Both the position numbers and the translations under genes were made by a program. A stretch of 64,000 nt of DNA, taken from positions 302,679 through 366,678 of the forward strand of contig NW_017265190.1 in assembly GCF_001638985.1 (NCBI RefSeq), given 5' to 3'. Below the pieces are notes generated by a model. The model was given only the letters and a program-made list of their open reading frames with translations, ran no database searches and had not been told where the DNA came from. Shown piece by piece: positions 12,992 to 24,618 of this stretch (positions are counted from its first letter, which is position 1; each line of letters begins with the position of its first letter). Source of the DNA: Phycomyces blakesleeanus NRRL 1555(-). Its lineage: Eukaryota > Mucoromycota > Mucoromycetes > Mucorales > Phycomycetaceae.

Positions 12992-13694
12992 ATTTTATTT
13001 TCTTGAAAAAGTAGAGAGAAAGAAGAGAGGAGAAGAGAGAAGAGAGAAGAAAAACGCTTACTGTTATTATTATTTTTGGCTTGTATTGCATGTAATATAT
13101 AAGCTCCATCTCTACTCCATTGCTGTGACTTTTTTGGTGCGACCATTTGAGACAGAATCAATGGAGCATCAGCATGTGAATGATCCGAATTGGCCAATAA
13201 GAAGAGTGTGGGGAAAGAGATTGGAGTTGGAGTATTGATTACTGCTGACAATTTCTATTCACATGGATAAACTGAGTATTTTCCGCCGGTTTCCGAATCA
13301 GTCGACTGCTGATTTATGAAAGAGATCGAAGAATCTGGTGTAAGTATACAAGTATATAATGGAATAAATCTTTACTGTCCTCTAGGTCTGACCAAAGATA
13401 TCATTTCTCGGTTCAAGGGTCTATTTTTTTTTATTTCCCCGGGTTCTTAAAGAAGTGTGTTGTGATTGGAGGCTCCTGTTCTTTCAAATACACTATCGGA
13501 TTGGCAAGCGGATTAGTCGCCTCTTCAACAACGTGCTGACTTGAAGGCATGTGAATATTAATTGAATAAGCAGTAAAAGCGGTGTTATAGTGTCATTTTT
13601 TTTATTGTGTGTGTGTGTGGTGACTGGATCTATTTCTATCAAAGCCGGTAGTTTGCACCCCTTTCTTCTCTTCTTCCTAACCCCCTACTCTAAA
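12992..13694. promoter_or_regulatory. Divergent intergenic region, carrier / cytochrome c peroxidase
   Basis: Upstream region of both flanking genes. It contains the motif TTGGCCAATAAG near 13188-13199, a CCAAT-type site, a pyrimidine-rich stretch on the carrier strand at 13005-13055, and a TG run just upstream of the peroxidase start. Promoter function is inferred from position. Confidence 0.35.
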
Positions 13695-14785
13695 ATGTCT
13701 ACCGAAAACTCTGCTGATAAATACGACCTTGTTCGCAAGGATATCATCAAGGTCTTCCCCGAGGAGGAATACGACGATGGATCCTTTGCTCCCGTTGTGT
13801 AAGAAATGAACAATCTAGGATGATCAATAACTCACGACCCTTGTCATCGTTTTCATAACAATACAGTCTTCGTCTCGCATGGCACGCAAGTGGAACTTAC
13901 GACCACAAGCACAAGGATGGAGGTAGCGATGGTGCCACTATGCGCCACAACACTGAAGCCTCTGACCCTGCCAATGCTGGACTTGATGTCGCTAGAAACG
14001 TCCTCGAACCCATCAAGCAGAAGCATCCCTGGATTTCTTATGCTGATTTATGGACGTACGTATAAGTACCAATGTTTTTCTGTTTTTCTTGAAAAAAAAA
14101 TACAAATACTAGAAAAAGAGGTTTATAGCTATGTATTTATCATAAATTATCTGTAGTCTTGGTGGCTGTGTTGCTATCGAGCACATGGGCGGTCCTCATA
14201 TTGAGTGGACCGGTGGCCGTCGCGATAAGCACAGCGATGCCGATTGCCCTCCCGTCGGACGTCTTCCCGATGCTGCTCTTGGTAAAGATCATGTCCTCGC
14301 TGTCTTTGTCAACCGTATGGGCTTTACCGTCCAAGAGACTGTCGCCCTGATCGGTGCCCACACAGTTGGCCGTTGCCATAGAGATAGATCTGGTTTCGAT
14401 GGTCCCTGGACTGTTACCCCCACCCGTTTCTCCAACCAATTGTAAGTTTCATATCACTCCGCCAAAGAACATTTTCTGTTTTATAACACTCGTTTTCATT
14501 ATTTATTTATTTTTATTTTTTTCTTAAAAAAATTACTCTTATCACAGTTTCAAGCAATTGCTTGCCCAGACCTGGGTTGAGAGAAAGTGGGATGGACCCA
14601 GACAGTTCGAAGATGTTGAGACTCAAGAGCTCATGATGCTCCCCACCGATATAGCCCTCTTGGATGAGCCCTTCCGCAAATACGTTGATATTTATGCCCA
14701 GGATAAGCAGAAATTCTTTGATGACTTTTCATCTGCTTTCCTCAAATTGATCGAGTTGGGTGTCGCCAAGAGAGGAAAGTTGTAA
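13695..14785 (+). CDS. Cytochrome c peroxidase (class I haem peroxidase)
   Basis: Predicted to reduce hydrogen peroxide with electrons from ferrocytochrome c. Four exons: 13695-13798, 13867-14055, 14157-14441 and 14548-14785, giving 271 residues. The distal site [11 protein letters not shown] supplies the catalytic Arg, Trp and His. The proximal region is [15 protein letters not shown], with the haem-ligand His, followed by FDGPW, the Trp corresponding to the radical-site Trp of yeast Ccp1. The C-terminal [10 protein letters not shown] and FFDDFSSAF blocks are typical. The start [11 protein letters not shown] has no obvious mitochondrial presequence, so this is either a cytosolic isoform or a model with a missed upstream exon. 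Ascorbate peroxidase is the main alternative; the retained GPW argues for CCP-type activity. Confidence 0.88.
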
Positions 14786-15069
14786 TTTGTCCATTATTCC
14801 CCCCCTCATTTTTATCCTTCTTTTTCCTCTTTTGCTGGCAGGCAAGAGGTAACTTACATTAAAATAATTCAAATATACACAGTGATAATAAAAATTTCAA
14901 CTTTTACACTATACAAACCACAGCATTCTATTCTTATTGTTTTATTATTCATGATTATTTTATTCGTTTTTATTCAATTATGATACAAATATATATAATT
15001 TATCCCTTTTTTTCATTATTATCCCTTTTTTCATATGAAGTCCTTCTTTATTACTTTTTGTTGTTGTTC

Positions 15070-16919
15070 TTAATCCATCATCATGTCAATGTCACCGAGC
15101 AGTTCGTCTCTTGCTTCAGAGTGAACGATTTCTCGACGAACATCAGGAGAAATAAGAGGATGGTATTTGTGACGAATGACACCCATCAAAAGATCCTTTT
15201 GTTCAGGAACCATATCCTGCTTATATCTTTTTTTTAAAAAGAAAGAAAAGAAAATTGTATGTTAATTCAAGGCCTCCAATTATCTTATTTTATTTTTTTT
15301 AAAAAAAAAGCCCCCATTATATTACCTTTGTGCAAAGACCAACATGGACTGATGCCAGAGTACAGGCATCTCACGAGGGTCATTTTGGAAACGGACAAAA
15401 TGATCCACGATAGCATCAACAACTTTGTAGGGCAATGCGTATTTCTTGTCGAGAAGAATACGGATAAAAAGACTGTTAGGGCCAGTGTAATCCATATCTG
15501 CAAGTCGCAACAATGCTGCGGATGAATGAAGAACGGGAATAGAAACTCTGGAAAGGGCACTGCCAATAATAGCTGCTTCCTTAAGTGTGCATGAGCCTGA
15601 CTCACACAGAGGGAATAGAACGCCCTTGAAGAATGCAGAGGGTTTGTAGAGGGCCTTCTTTAATGCGAGATAGAGATGGTAGTGGAGTTTTTTGTTTTCC
15701 TGGATATCTTCTCTTACACGATCCAGAAGGACAAGTGAGAAAAATCTTTATGAAACAAACATATGTCAGTTATATATTTAATAAGCATATGCAAACCAAG
15801 TTTGATCTTACCTTTGAGCTTGGTGGACCTTCAAGTTGGATACAAACATACGTGTGGCCTCGTAAGTAGCATGGGGGGTCCATTCATCAGGGTTTGTAAG
15901 ATATAAGATCTCCTCCCAGTTGGTTAACGAAGGAATGATCTTGAATGCCTTTGGCAATTTTCCAGACTTGTAGCGACTCAACAAATGGCCAACCCTGAAA
16001 TAAAACAAAATAATAATAGAAAAATTTGTTGGTCAATCAACCCATTCAAATCCAAATAGAAATCATATTCTCGATGAGTACAGGAATCCCCAGCTTACTT
16101 TGTGTAGACTTCCACAATCTTGGGGTTTTGTGCAGGAGACAACTCTTGATCGTCCTCTTTAAATTCCAGATATATACATGTCAGATTTACTCAATCAACC
16201 TCAGTATTTTTCAAATTAATACCTTCACCGTCGACACCTCTTCCCTCGATTGCATTCTTCTCATTAATCTTATCCATAATGATATCAGCCAAAGTTCTTC
16301 GTGCCACGGGTGCACTTGGCATAAACTTTTCCAAAACGTTCACATCTTCTTCGTCAATTTCTAATTCTTCGTACTCTCCATACTTGTCTACATCATCTAA
16401 TTCATCGTCACTGGGATCAAATCCAAGAGGGTACTTTTGTGCTGCATTACGAGCAGGAATACTGTAGATATATAGATATATAAGTATCGAGTTTTACTTT
16501 ATATATATTATATATATATAATATATAAAGTAACTTACTTCTCCTCTTCGTCTTCCTCGTTCTTGTCAATCTGTTCCTGTTGTTCCTTGGCGATTTTCAG
16601 AATTTTCTTGGAAAGTTTAGGGTCAAGGTATTCCTAATGACATCACCCGCAAAAAATAAAATAATGTATTGAGTAAGCTTGAAAAATCCAGCTTTTCCTT
16701 TGAAAGGAAAAATAAAATAAAGAAAAAGAAAGGCAAAGTCATGTCTAGTAGTTTCTTCTTCCTTACCTCAACTTCATCCTCTCTGTTATTACGATCGATG
16801 AACTTTTTACGAGGGGCTTTTCTAGTTCTATTTTGGTCAGGGTTATCAGCAAGCTGAGAATGAAGAGGATCGTGGCGTGGTGCGTGAGCTCCCTTGACTC
16901 TAACGTTGTCTTTGCCCAT
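15070..16919 (-). CDS. ENP1: Bystin / Enp1, 40S ribosome assembly factor
   Basis: Nuclear and cytoplasmic factor needed for pre-rRNA processing and 40S export. Seven exons: 16919-16767, 16633-16539, 16461-16223, 16156-16099, 15994-15812, 15745-15326 and 15226-15070, giving 434 residues. The N-terminal third is charged and acidic (EEDEE, then [15 protein letters not shown]). The conserved bystin core follows: [80 protein letters not shown] and LPVLWHQ-like PVLWHQSML. Several acceptors are A-rich AAAG, which seems normal in this genome. The Enp1 symbol follows yeast usage. This is one of the most secure assignments in the window. Confidence 0.94.
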
Positions 16920-16989
16920 GGTAAGGTTGTGCTGGTGTTGTCTGACAAGAAGAAAAAATAGAGTGTCAAGAGAATAATAAAAGTGGAGT

Positions 16990-19405
16990 TTTTTTGTCGG
17001 TCACACTGTGGCGGCTTTTGACCGTCACATTCAGTACATGCATTGGGAGCTGCTTTTTTTTATTATTTTTTTTATTTTTTTGGTTATCTTGTTTCAATAC
17101 CATTTTGAATTTCCATTCCTTTGCTTAAATTAAGCACACAATTATGCATTAATTAAGTAGAGACATAATAATAAAGTAATTAGCAGTACATTCTATTAAA
17201 TGAAGTATTGAAAACAATAACAAATACAAGAGAACCAGTGACCTAAGCATAATCAAAATTGACTATTAAGAGAGTTATCATTTTGCCTCACAGACTCTTA
17301 TGTTTTGTAACTCAATGAAGAAATTACTATTTTTGTATTCCTTACTTTGAAACAAATCTGAATTTTTTTTTATTTTATTTTTTGTAATTTCTAACTTTAT
17401 TTTAAAGTACACTGAATAATTTCTACAGAAAATATATCATGTTTTATTCTAAGCAATATAAAGCCCATAAACTCTACATGTAATTTTTTTTTCCTGTTGT
17501 ACTAAACGCACACTTCTTTTTTTTTTAAAAAAAATATACATTATAAAACATTCAACAATAGTATTTTAGAAAGCACCACAAAAAAATATGTTATTAAGGT
17601 ACAACAACAGCCAAGAATGCTTTGACCTTGAGACTTAAAACAAAAACAAAAAACAAAAAAACCTGCATTTTGTTTTCAGAACAAGCAATTCTTCAATTAA
17701 AGTTATTCACAGTTTAGTGTTTAGTAATATCATGAAGTGTTTTCCTTTGGTTCAAGGGAATGATAAAAAAAAGCAAGAGATAATAACGAATCGTCATGTC
17801 CTAGGGAAACTCTATGCTTGAAAGAATAATCGTATTCAATTATTCATTGGTTTCATGGCCATAGGAAATGGTATTCTGATTGAATAAGTGGCGTGAGTTT
17901 TTGTTTATGCTTGAGTAAAATACACATATCCAGAAAATGTTATTTAATAAGTTTTATTCCCTTATACAGAAAGGTAAGCTTGAGAATTACAAGTGCAAAT
18001 ATTTATTTGCTATGAATATGTATTAAAAAGATACACACAGTATTTTCAAGTTAATCTATATATTCTTCTTCTGATGAGATTATATATATCAATGCCGGAC
18101 ATGTATCAAATCTTAGTGACAAATAAAGTATGATAAACCTCTGAATAATCTTTAACTGCTTCATATCAGTGACTGATGTGATAATTAAAAGTACCATTTA
18201 TTAATCGCTTGGTTTTTATTTTGTAATGTATAATAAAAGGCGATTTTCTTGTGACAAAAAGGGTTTATGTTCCTTTATTTTTCTCATAGTAAGTAGGGGC
18301 CAAAAGTAGACAAAAAAAGCTCGAGAAAACAAGAAAACAATCCTTCGCGATAAAAGTGCTCCAGGATAAAGAAAGTCTATTTCTCACGTCTAATTTGAAT
18401 AAATGTCAAGCTCAAACAATACGCAGAAAAAATGGGCGTCCTAGTGGCATCTGAGTTTGAGAACTAAAGGTTAAACACAAGAGTATAAATGGTACAAAGT
18501 CAAAATTGTGTTACGTGACGTTTATTTGCACCAAGGTGTAAATCGGGACGTGCTATTTTCTCGAGAAAAAAACCATCTCTGAATTGTTGGTACTTGGTCA
18601 TCAAGTCACATCTGAAGGGTCCAATAAAATGAATTATCTTATTACGCTAGAAAACGTCAACTCCCTAGGATCAATGCTTTGTTGTGTGCGGTTAGCAATA
18701 TCGGTCGTTTTATTAGATATCACATATTCAGACTCACGTTTCCTTAAATACGTATCTTTTCAAAGTCATATACATAAACCTATAAAGTTATGGACATTAA
18801 TATATAATATATGTTTCTCACAAAAAACTATTAAGATATCAAGTTATAAATCGTATTAATGTAGTAGACGGCGACATCAAAAGCATATGCTGTAGATCTT
18901 TTGCAATGCACCAAAAAACCGGTTTTTGTATCATAGATAATTGGCAAGTCAGTTCAATAATATACATATATATAGTCAAGATAAACTATACTTTTTATAG
19001 CACTGGCTAAATACAGAAAATAGCGTAGCAACATGATTGGAATGAGGTAACGCATAGAGTTGTTAAGCTACAAATCATCTGAAACATTAAAATTACCATC
19101 ACTCTATTGACTGGATCATCTATAAATTAAATACAAAGTAAACCATGTGTAGTTCAGACATTATAAAATTACTGTATTTCTTTCTCAGAGTGGCTTTTGT
19201 TAAGTTATATCATTACTTAGATATGGTCATTATAGTGAATCGTCACAGCCTATAGTTAATGCATTTTTTGAACCCTTTCTGGGCTAATACACCTTTATCT
19301 ATTTATATAAAGCACAATACTTTATTCAAAGCAGTTTGCTAAATTTTCCATCTAAAAAGTTACTCTTTTCTTCTTCTTCTTCCAAAATATATTTTGATTA
19401 CATTT
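16990..19405. other. Intergenic, nothing recognised
   Basis: Very AT-rich, with long T and A runs near 17053-17080 and 17515-17540. I could not build any exon model. The segment 19320-19405 just upstream of the pyrophosphatase gene has TTCTTCTTCTTC pyrimidine tracts typical of a leader. Confidence 0.5.
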
Positions 19406-20777
19406 ATGAAGCTCGTATCGCTAAGTTTCTCTCTCTCTGCTTTGTTTGTGAGTCTGGCTTATGCAGACAATTACACCACCAGACAGATTGGTGCACCACA
19501 CTCAAAGAACTATAAGATATACATCGGTGAGCTTCCTCAAAATTGTATCCAGCTATAATGCAATTTAAGTTGACTTTTTCGATTAAAGAAAAGGATGGCA
19601 TACCGATCTCTCCATTTCATGACATACCTCTCTTTGCTGACACCACCAGTTCAACTATGAACATGGTAGTCGAGATTCCTCGCTGGACAAATGCAAAATA
19701 TGAAGTAAACATTTGAAAATCTGTGAAGCATTCCAGGAAATCTGATTATATCTTACGGTTTAGATTAACAAAGAAACCCCGTTAAATCCCATCATTCAAG
19801 ATATAAGGGATGGTGAGCCTCGATTCAACTATAACATCTTTCCATACAAGGGGTACATGTGGAATTACGGGGCACTTCCACAGGTAATCAAAAAAAATAA
19901 TAGTAACATATATATAAATCTCAACAGTTCTATTTAGACATGGGAAGACCCAAATTTTATCACAGAAGAATCCGGTACTATCGGTGATAATGACCCGATA
20001 GATGTAATAGAGATTGGAGAGAAAATCGGCTATACTGGTGAGGTTAAGCCTGTCAAAATATTGGGAGTAATTGGATTGCTTGATCAAAATGAGACAGACT
20101 GGAAATTGGTGGCCATTGATGTAAATGATCCAAATGCATCAGATATGAACGGTACAAACCAAAAAAAGAAAAGAAAAGAAAACAATCGTATTCAATTTGT
20201 GGTACTTTATTAAGCTAATTTCTTTTTAGATATAAGTGATGTTGAGAAGAAGTACCCAGGCCTTTTGAATGATACAATAGACTATTTTAGAAAATACAAG
20301 ATCCCTGTTGGAGATGGTCCTAATGAATTTATGTTTAGTGGAAAGGCTCAAGACAAAGTACGTTTTTATTATATGGTTCTTTATATATTATAACTAAGTC
20401 ATCCACTCAAAAAAAATTAGGAATATGCAATTGGTCAAATAATGACCACTCATAATCATTGGAAGAAGCTTGTTTCTGGAGACATCAAAGAAAATAATAT
20501 TGAGAAGTAAGTTTTTGTGGCTTTGAATTGAAATTCAGTATTTATATATATATAAAATATATGACTTGAAATAACCTTTAGAACAAACCTACTTGTTGAG
20601 GGATCTCCATACAAAGTATCTCCAAACAGTAAGATCATCCTCAACATCCCTCCTGTAAGTTGCTTCGTACATAACTTTATTTTGTACCTGAAATAATTAT
20701 TCTTTTTCATACCTCAGGTAAATCTTCTACCAGCTGTTCCCATCGATCCAAAGTATGAAAGATGGTATTACGTTTAA
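19406..20777 (+). CDS. Family I inorganic pyrophosphatase with signal peptide
   Basis: Hydrolyses pyrophosphate to phosphate using divalent cations. Eight exons: 19406-19526, 19589-19704, 19764-19883, 19938-20151, 20230-20357, 20421-20506, 20582-20654 and 20718-20777, giving 305 residues. The signature [12 protein letters not shown] with the metal-binding aspartates is intact, and other active-site blocks ([42 protein letters not shown]) are present. Unlike cytosolic Ipp1, it begins [20 protein letters not shown], a clear signal peptide with likely cleavage after AYA, followed by the glycosylation sequon NYT and others (NET, NDT). It is therefore predicted to act in the secretory pathway, the vacuole or outside the cell. 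Confidence 0.9.
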
Positions 20778-21692
20778 TTTTCCAAAGAGAAAAAAGAAAC
20801 GAAAGAGCAAGAAAATATACTTTAAAGCAAATTATGGAATGCGTTTTAGCTCTTAGCCATTCATAGACGATATTATTATTAGAGTAAAACCTTATTTATG
20901 TATTCATAGTATCCGTGCAGAATTGTAAATAATAGACAAGAGAGAGAGAAAAATAAACCCTTTTTTGATAACAAGCCCACCTGTAGTAATAATCTAGGCA
21001 GCAAAAATTATTTTAATCAGTCTTTGTCACTATTACTATAAGTTTGTATCATGAGCCTTGTATGTCAAAATCTTCATTTAACTACAAGCCTTTAGATTGA
21101 AAAAGTATTAAAAGCTACGGATATAGAATATTTTATATTTTTATAAATATACAATTATTGCAAAGGTAGCAAAACGGTAGATATCCTTCTAAAATACTGA
21201 ATAGATCTTATTAGATATGAACATATTCATTAGTGCCGGATTAAATTCCAACAACAAGAAGTTTAGTATCCATATAAACAGCTTCTAAATATTTAATTCA
21301 TGTGAATTTTGATTAAATGGCTAGTATCACAGGAAGAAAGATCTATTGGATTTATTTGTCAAGGCAGTTATTGTCATAAGATATATGTATATATGTATGT
21401 ATGAATTTTTTCTCTACAAAGGCTATTCTAATTTTCATAATGATAGCAGTAGTATACATTTCAATTGGACTTTAAGAAAAAAAAAATCATACAACTGAAT
21501 GAGTTGGTGGCTTGAAAGAGTTGAGGTTCATCAAGCATGTACCTTCATATCAAATAAATAAATAAAAAGGTTATACACTATCTTTCTTATCTCTTTATTA
21601 ACTTGTTTGTTCATCAAGTTGCTAATATAAAAAATACAGGAAAAAGCTTTTAAAGAGTAATAAAATTGAATCTCTCTTGTACATTTAATCCC
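20778..21692. other. Intergenic, nothing recognised
   Basis: 3' flank of the pyrophosphatase gene and 5' flank of DAD2. AT-rich with no supported exon. Confidence 0.5.
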
Positions 21693-22149
21693 ATGTCACG
21701 TCAGAAAAACCAGAATAAATCCGATGCCCACATCCCTGAACCTAGGGAATCCATCAGTAATCAAGCCTCACAAGCAAAACTGAATCTTATCCGGGAAAAG
21801 ACATTAGAGCTCGAAAAGATCAAAGAGATGAATGCAATGAGCAATGGTCTTGTTTTATTGTTTGGAGATGTTGCAGACTCAATGAAAGATTTGTCTAAAG
21901 GAGCTGAAGGTAAAGAGCAGTATATATCCATTATATTATATTATACCATATTATATTTTATACTATTATATTTACATTTATATATAAATATAATTTTATA
22001 TTTAAATATTGCTTCATTCAGGAGTGTCGAAAATCATGGAGAATTGGGATTATGTATTTAGAATTATGAGTATGGTTAATCCTGAAGCAAACCCTTCCAC
22101 ACCAAACCCCACAGTTGTCAAGATTCCCTCTCATCCCGTTTCTTCTTAA
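21693..22149 (+). CDS. DAD2: DASH/Dam1 complex subunit Dad2
   Basis: Small coiled-coil subunit of the fungal kinetochore DASH ring that couples chromosomes to spindle microtubules. Two exons, 21693-21909 and 22022-22149, give 114 residues, the usual size. The Dad2 core is visible as LELEKIKEMNAMSNGLVLL, GDVADSMKDLSKGAEGVSKI and MENWDYVFRIMSM. The intron is very AT-rich. The ATG at 21693 (MSRQKNQNK) was chosen as the first in-frame ATG. The gene ends only about 90 bp before the next start, so the 5' region of the SR-like gene is compact. Confidence 0.88.
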
Positions 22150-22240
22150 TCCCATAATATTTAATCCCCGCGATAAAACATTTTCAAAACACGTCTAAAC
22201 GACTTCTTTTGCCTGTCGGGATTCTTCCAAATAATTTCAA

Positions 22241-24365
22241 ATGAGTGAACGCAGTCGAAGCAGAAGTAGAAGCAAGAGCCCTAAACGTGAACCGTTGTCT
22301 CCCACGGCCACAAAACATGTAAATTCAGCTCGTGGTGAAGACGACGAAGACGAGCGGGACCGTCGTCATCGCACGCCATCCCCGCGCCGTGGGCATCATC
22401 GCAGCTATTCGCGATCGCCCTCGAGATCGCCCCATCATCGTCGCTCTTCTAGTCGACGTCGTCATAGTTCGCGCCGTAGATATGCTTCACGCTCGCCTCA
22501 TCGATCTTCGAGACGTTATTCTCGATCACCACCTCCACGCAAGGCTCGTACAGGTCCTTCCCAGCCAAAGGAATGCCGTGTGTACGTAGGAAATCTTTCG
22601 TATGACACCAAATGGCATCACCTCAAAGATTTCATGAGAGAGGGTTAGTTCTGTTGCTGTAGCTGCTGTTATTTTTGCTTTTTGCTTTTTTGTTTTTGCT
22701 TGTTTTATAGCAAAATTAGGTATTGGATTTAGAATGTCAAAACTAAGAGAGATACATATGTATTGTTTGGCTGTTTAGCTGGAACTGTCATGCATGCCGA
22801 TATTTTAACCTTGGCAAATGGAAGATCCAAGGGGTGTGGGTAAGAACATTGAAGCAACATATCTACCAGAAGTATGTATGTGAAAAAAGTCTAAATTTCT
22901 TTATAGTGTTGTAGAGTATAAGCATCCAGAAGATGCGCAGAATGCAATTCGTTTGCTGCACAAGACGGAGTTCATGGGTAGACCAGTGTTTGTGCGCGAG
23001 GTAAAAATAAATAAATAAAAAATAAAAACAAAACAAAACAAAACAAAAAATACGATTGCATCATCAAATGGAAAGAAGACAGTGTTAATGATAGAAACGA
23101 TAGGATCTCAAGTCAGAAACACCCGGGTCGACAAAGGAGGCCCCCGAGGAATGTCAATTGTTTGTTGGCAATGTATGTTGAGTGATGAACAGGGGATTGC
23201 CGATTACTAACGTATCTCTGGTACGTGTAATTATGTAGCTTCCATATTTTGCGAGCTGGCAGGACTTGAAGGATCTGTTTAGAAAAGCAGGCAGAGTGAG
23301 ACACACAGACATTGTCACAGATCCGGAAACCCGTCGGTCTTCTGGAAGAGGTTTGGTGATCTTTGATGACCCACAAGATGCTCGCTCGGCTATTGGTATG
23401 ATTCAATTGATTGGCATTGAAAGAAAAAGGGGATCTAATGTCTTTATACTTTAGAAATGTACAATGGTTATGAATGGCAAGGAAGGCGGTTGGAAGTGTG
23501 CGAGGTAAACTTTCTAAACAAAAGCTCAATAGATTCGATTGTGTGGTTCTGATTTAGTATTTACTTAAAGGAACGTAATCGTCCTCCACCAAGAGTAAGT
23601 GGCGGTAACGAATCGAGAGGTAGCGGACAAGCTTTACACCGAGATTCTGGTCGAGAGCGGTCGATAGAAAACTACCGTTCATGTAAGTATATCATTTTCA
23701 AAATAATATTCATTGGGCAATAATTTCTTAAATAACATAATATGCTTTGATAGCGAAAGACGTGTCAGCTCATGTTTCTCATCCTCCTCCGCCTCCACCC
23801 ATATCACATTATGGAGGAGATAATTATGACAACTCATATCGCTACCAGGATGGAGGTGCACCACACGCTGTACTTCCTATGGCACAAATGCCTCATCAAA
23901 TGAATGTCGTGGGTGGACCTGGAGCCTCTTTACCTAGCATTGGGGCTAACCAGATCTATGTTAAAAATGTAAGTTTTGTAAACTTGTACTAATTATCCCT
24001 AAATCTAATCGATGCGCCGATTAGCTGCCATACTCTACTACCTGGCAAGACCTTATTGACCTTTTCCGCCATGTTGGACCCGTTGTAAGAGCAGAGATTT
24101 TACTTTCGGGTGCTCACCCCAAGGGATCCGGATTAGTTAGATTTGAGGACTTCCAGACCTGTGAGCGTGCAATCGGTAAGTTGTTTGAGAGATCTATTCT
24201 GACCCATACTAATGATGTATTCATGAACCTTGGTCTGTTTATTTATTTTGCTCTTTTTCATTTATATATATATATATAATGGTGACAATAGACAAATTCA
24301 ATGGGTATCTTTATGGTGGTCGTCACCTTGACATTCGCTTGGACAGACAATCCACTTGTGCTTAA
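22241..24365 (+). CDS. SR-like RNA-binding protein with three RRMs (Gbp2/Hrb1 type)
   Basis: Predicted nuclear mRNA-binding and export adaptor. Ten exons: 22241-22643, 22779-22839, 22907-23000, 23104-23172, 23239-23395, 23455-23504, 23571-23682, 23754-23968, 24025-24175 and 24292-24365, giving 461 residues. Residues 1-105 are an Arg/Ser domain. RRM1 (about 112-186) starts CRVYVGNLSYDT, RRM2 (about 203-279) starts CQLFVGNLPYFASWQDLKDLF, and RRM3 (about 382-455) starts QIYVKNLPYSTTWQDL. A linker rich in proline, glycine and histidine separates RRM2 from RRM3. This order matches yeast Gbp2/Hrb1. The acceptor of exon 7 (AAAG at 23567-23570) was chosen to keep frame; a nearby TTTAG is one base out of phase, so that junction is the least certain. 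Confidence 0.87.
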
Positions 24366-24618
24366 AACAAAAAACAAAACAAACAAAAAAAAAACAAGAA
24401 ACTCATTTTTATTCGCATTTTTACTTTCTCTTATTTCTCTCTCTTCTACTTACTTTCGTTTCTATCTTTTCGTTCTGTTCTCTGTGTCGCTTTTATGTAG
24501 AAAGCCAAGTGCTGTTTTCCCACCCCCCTCTTCCCTCCCTTTTCCTGTCTCGGTTCTTAAATAGGGCTTTATTGGCCAATAAAACAGAAATGAAATGAAT
24601 ATTATTCAATAATGAGAT

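Noticed and set aside
14140..14439. Frames antisense to or out of frame with the peroxidase exon 3
   Set aside because: Shadows of a conserved exon that contains the haem-binding His.
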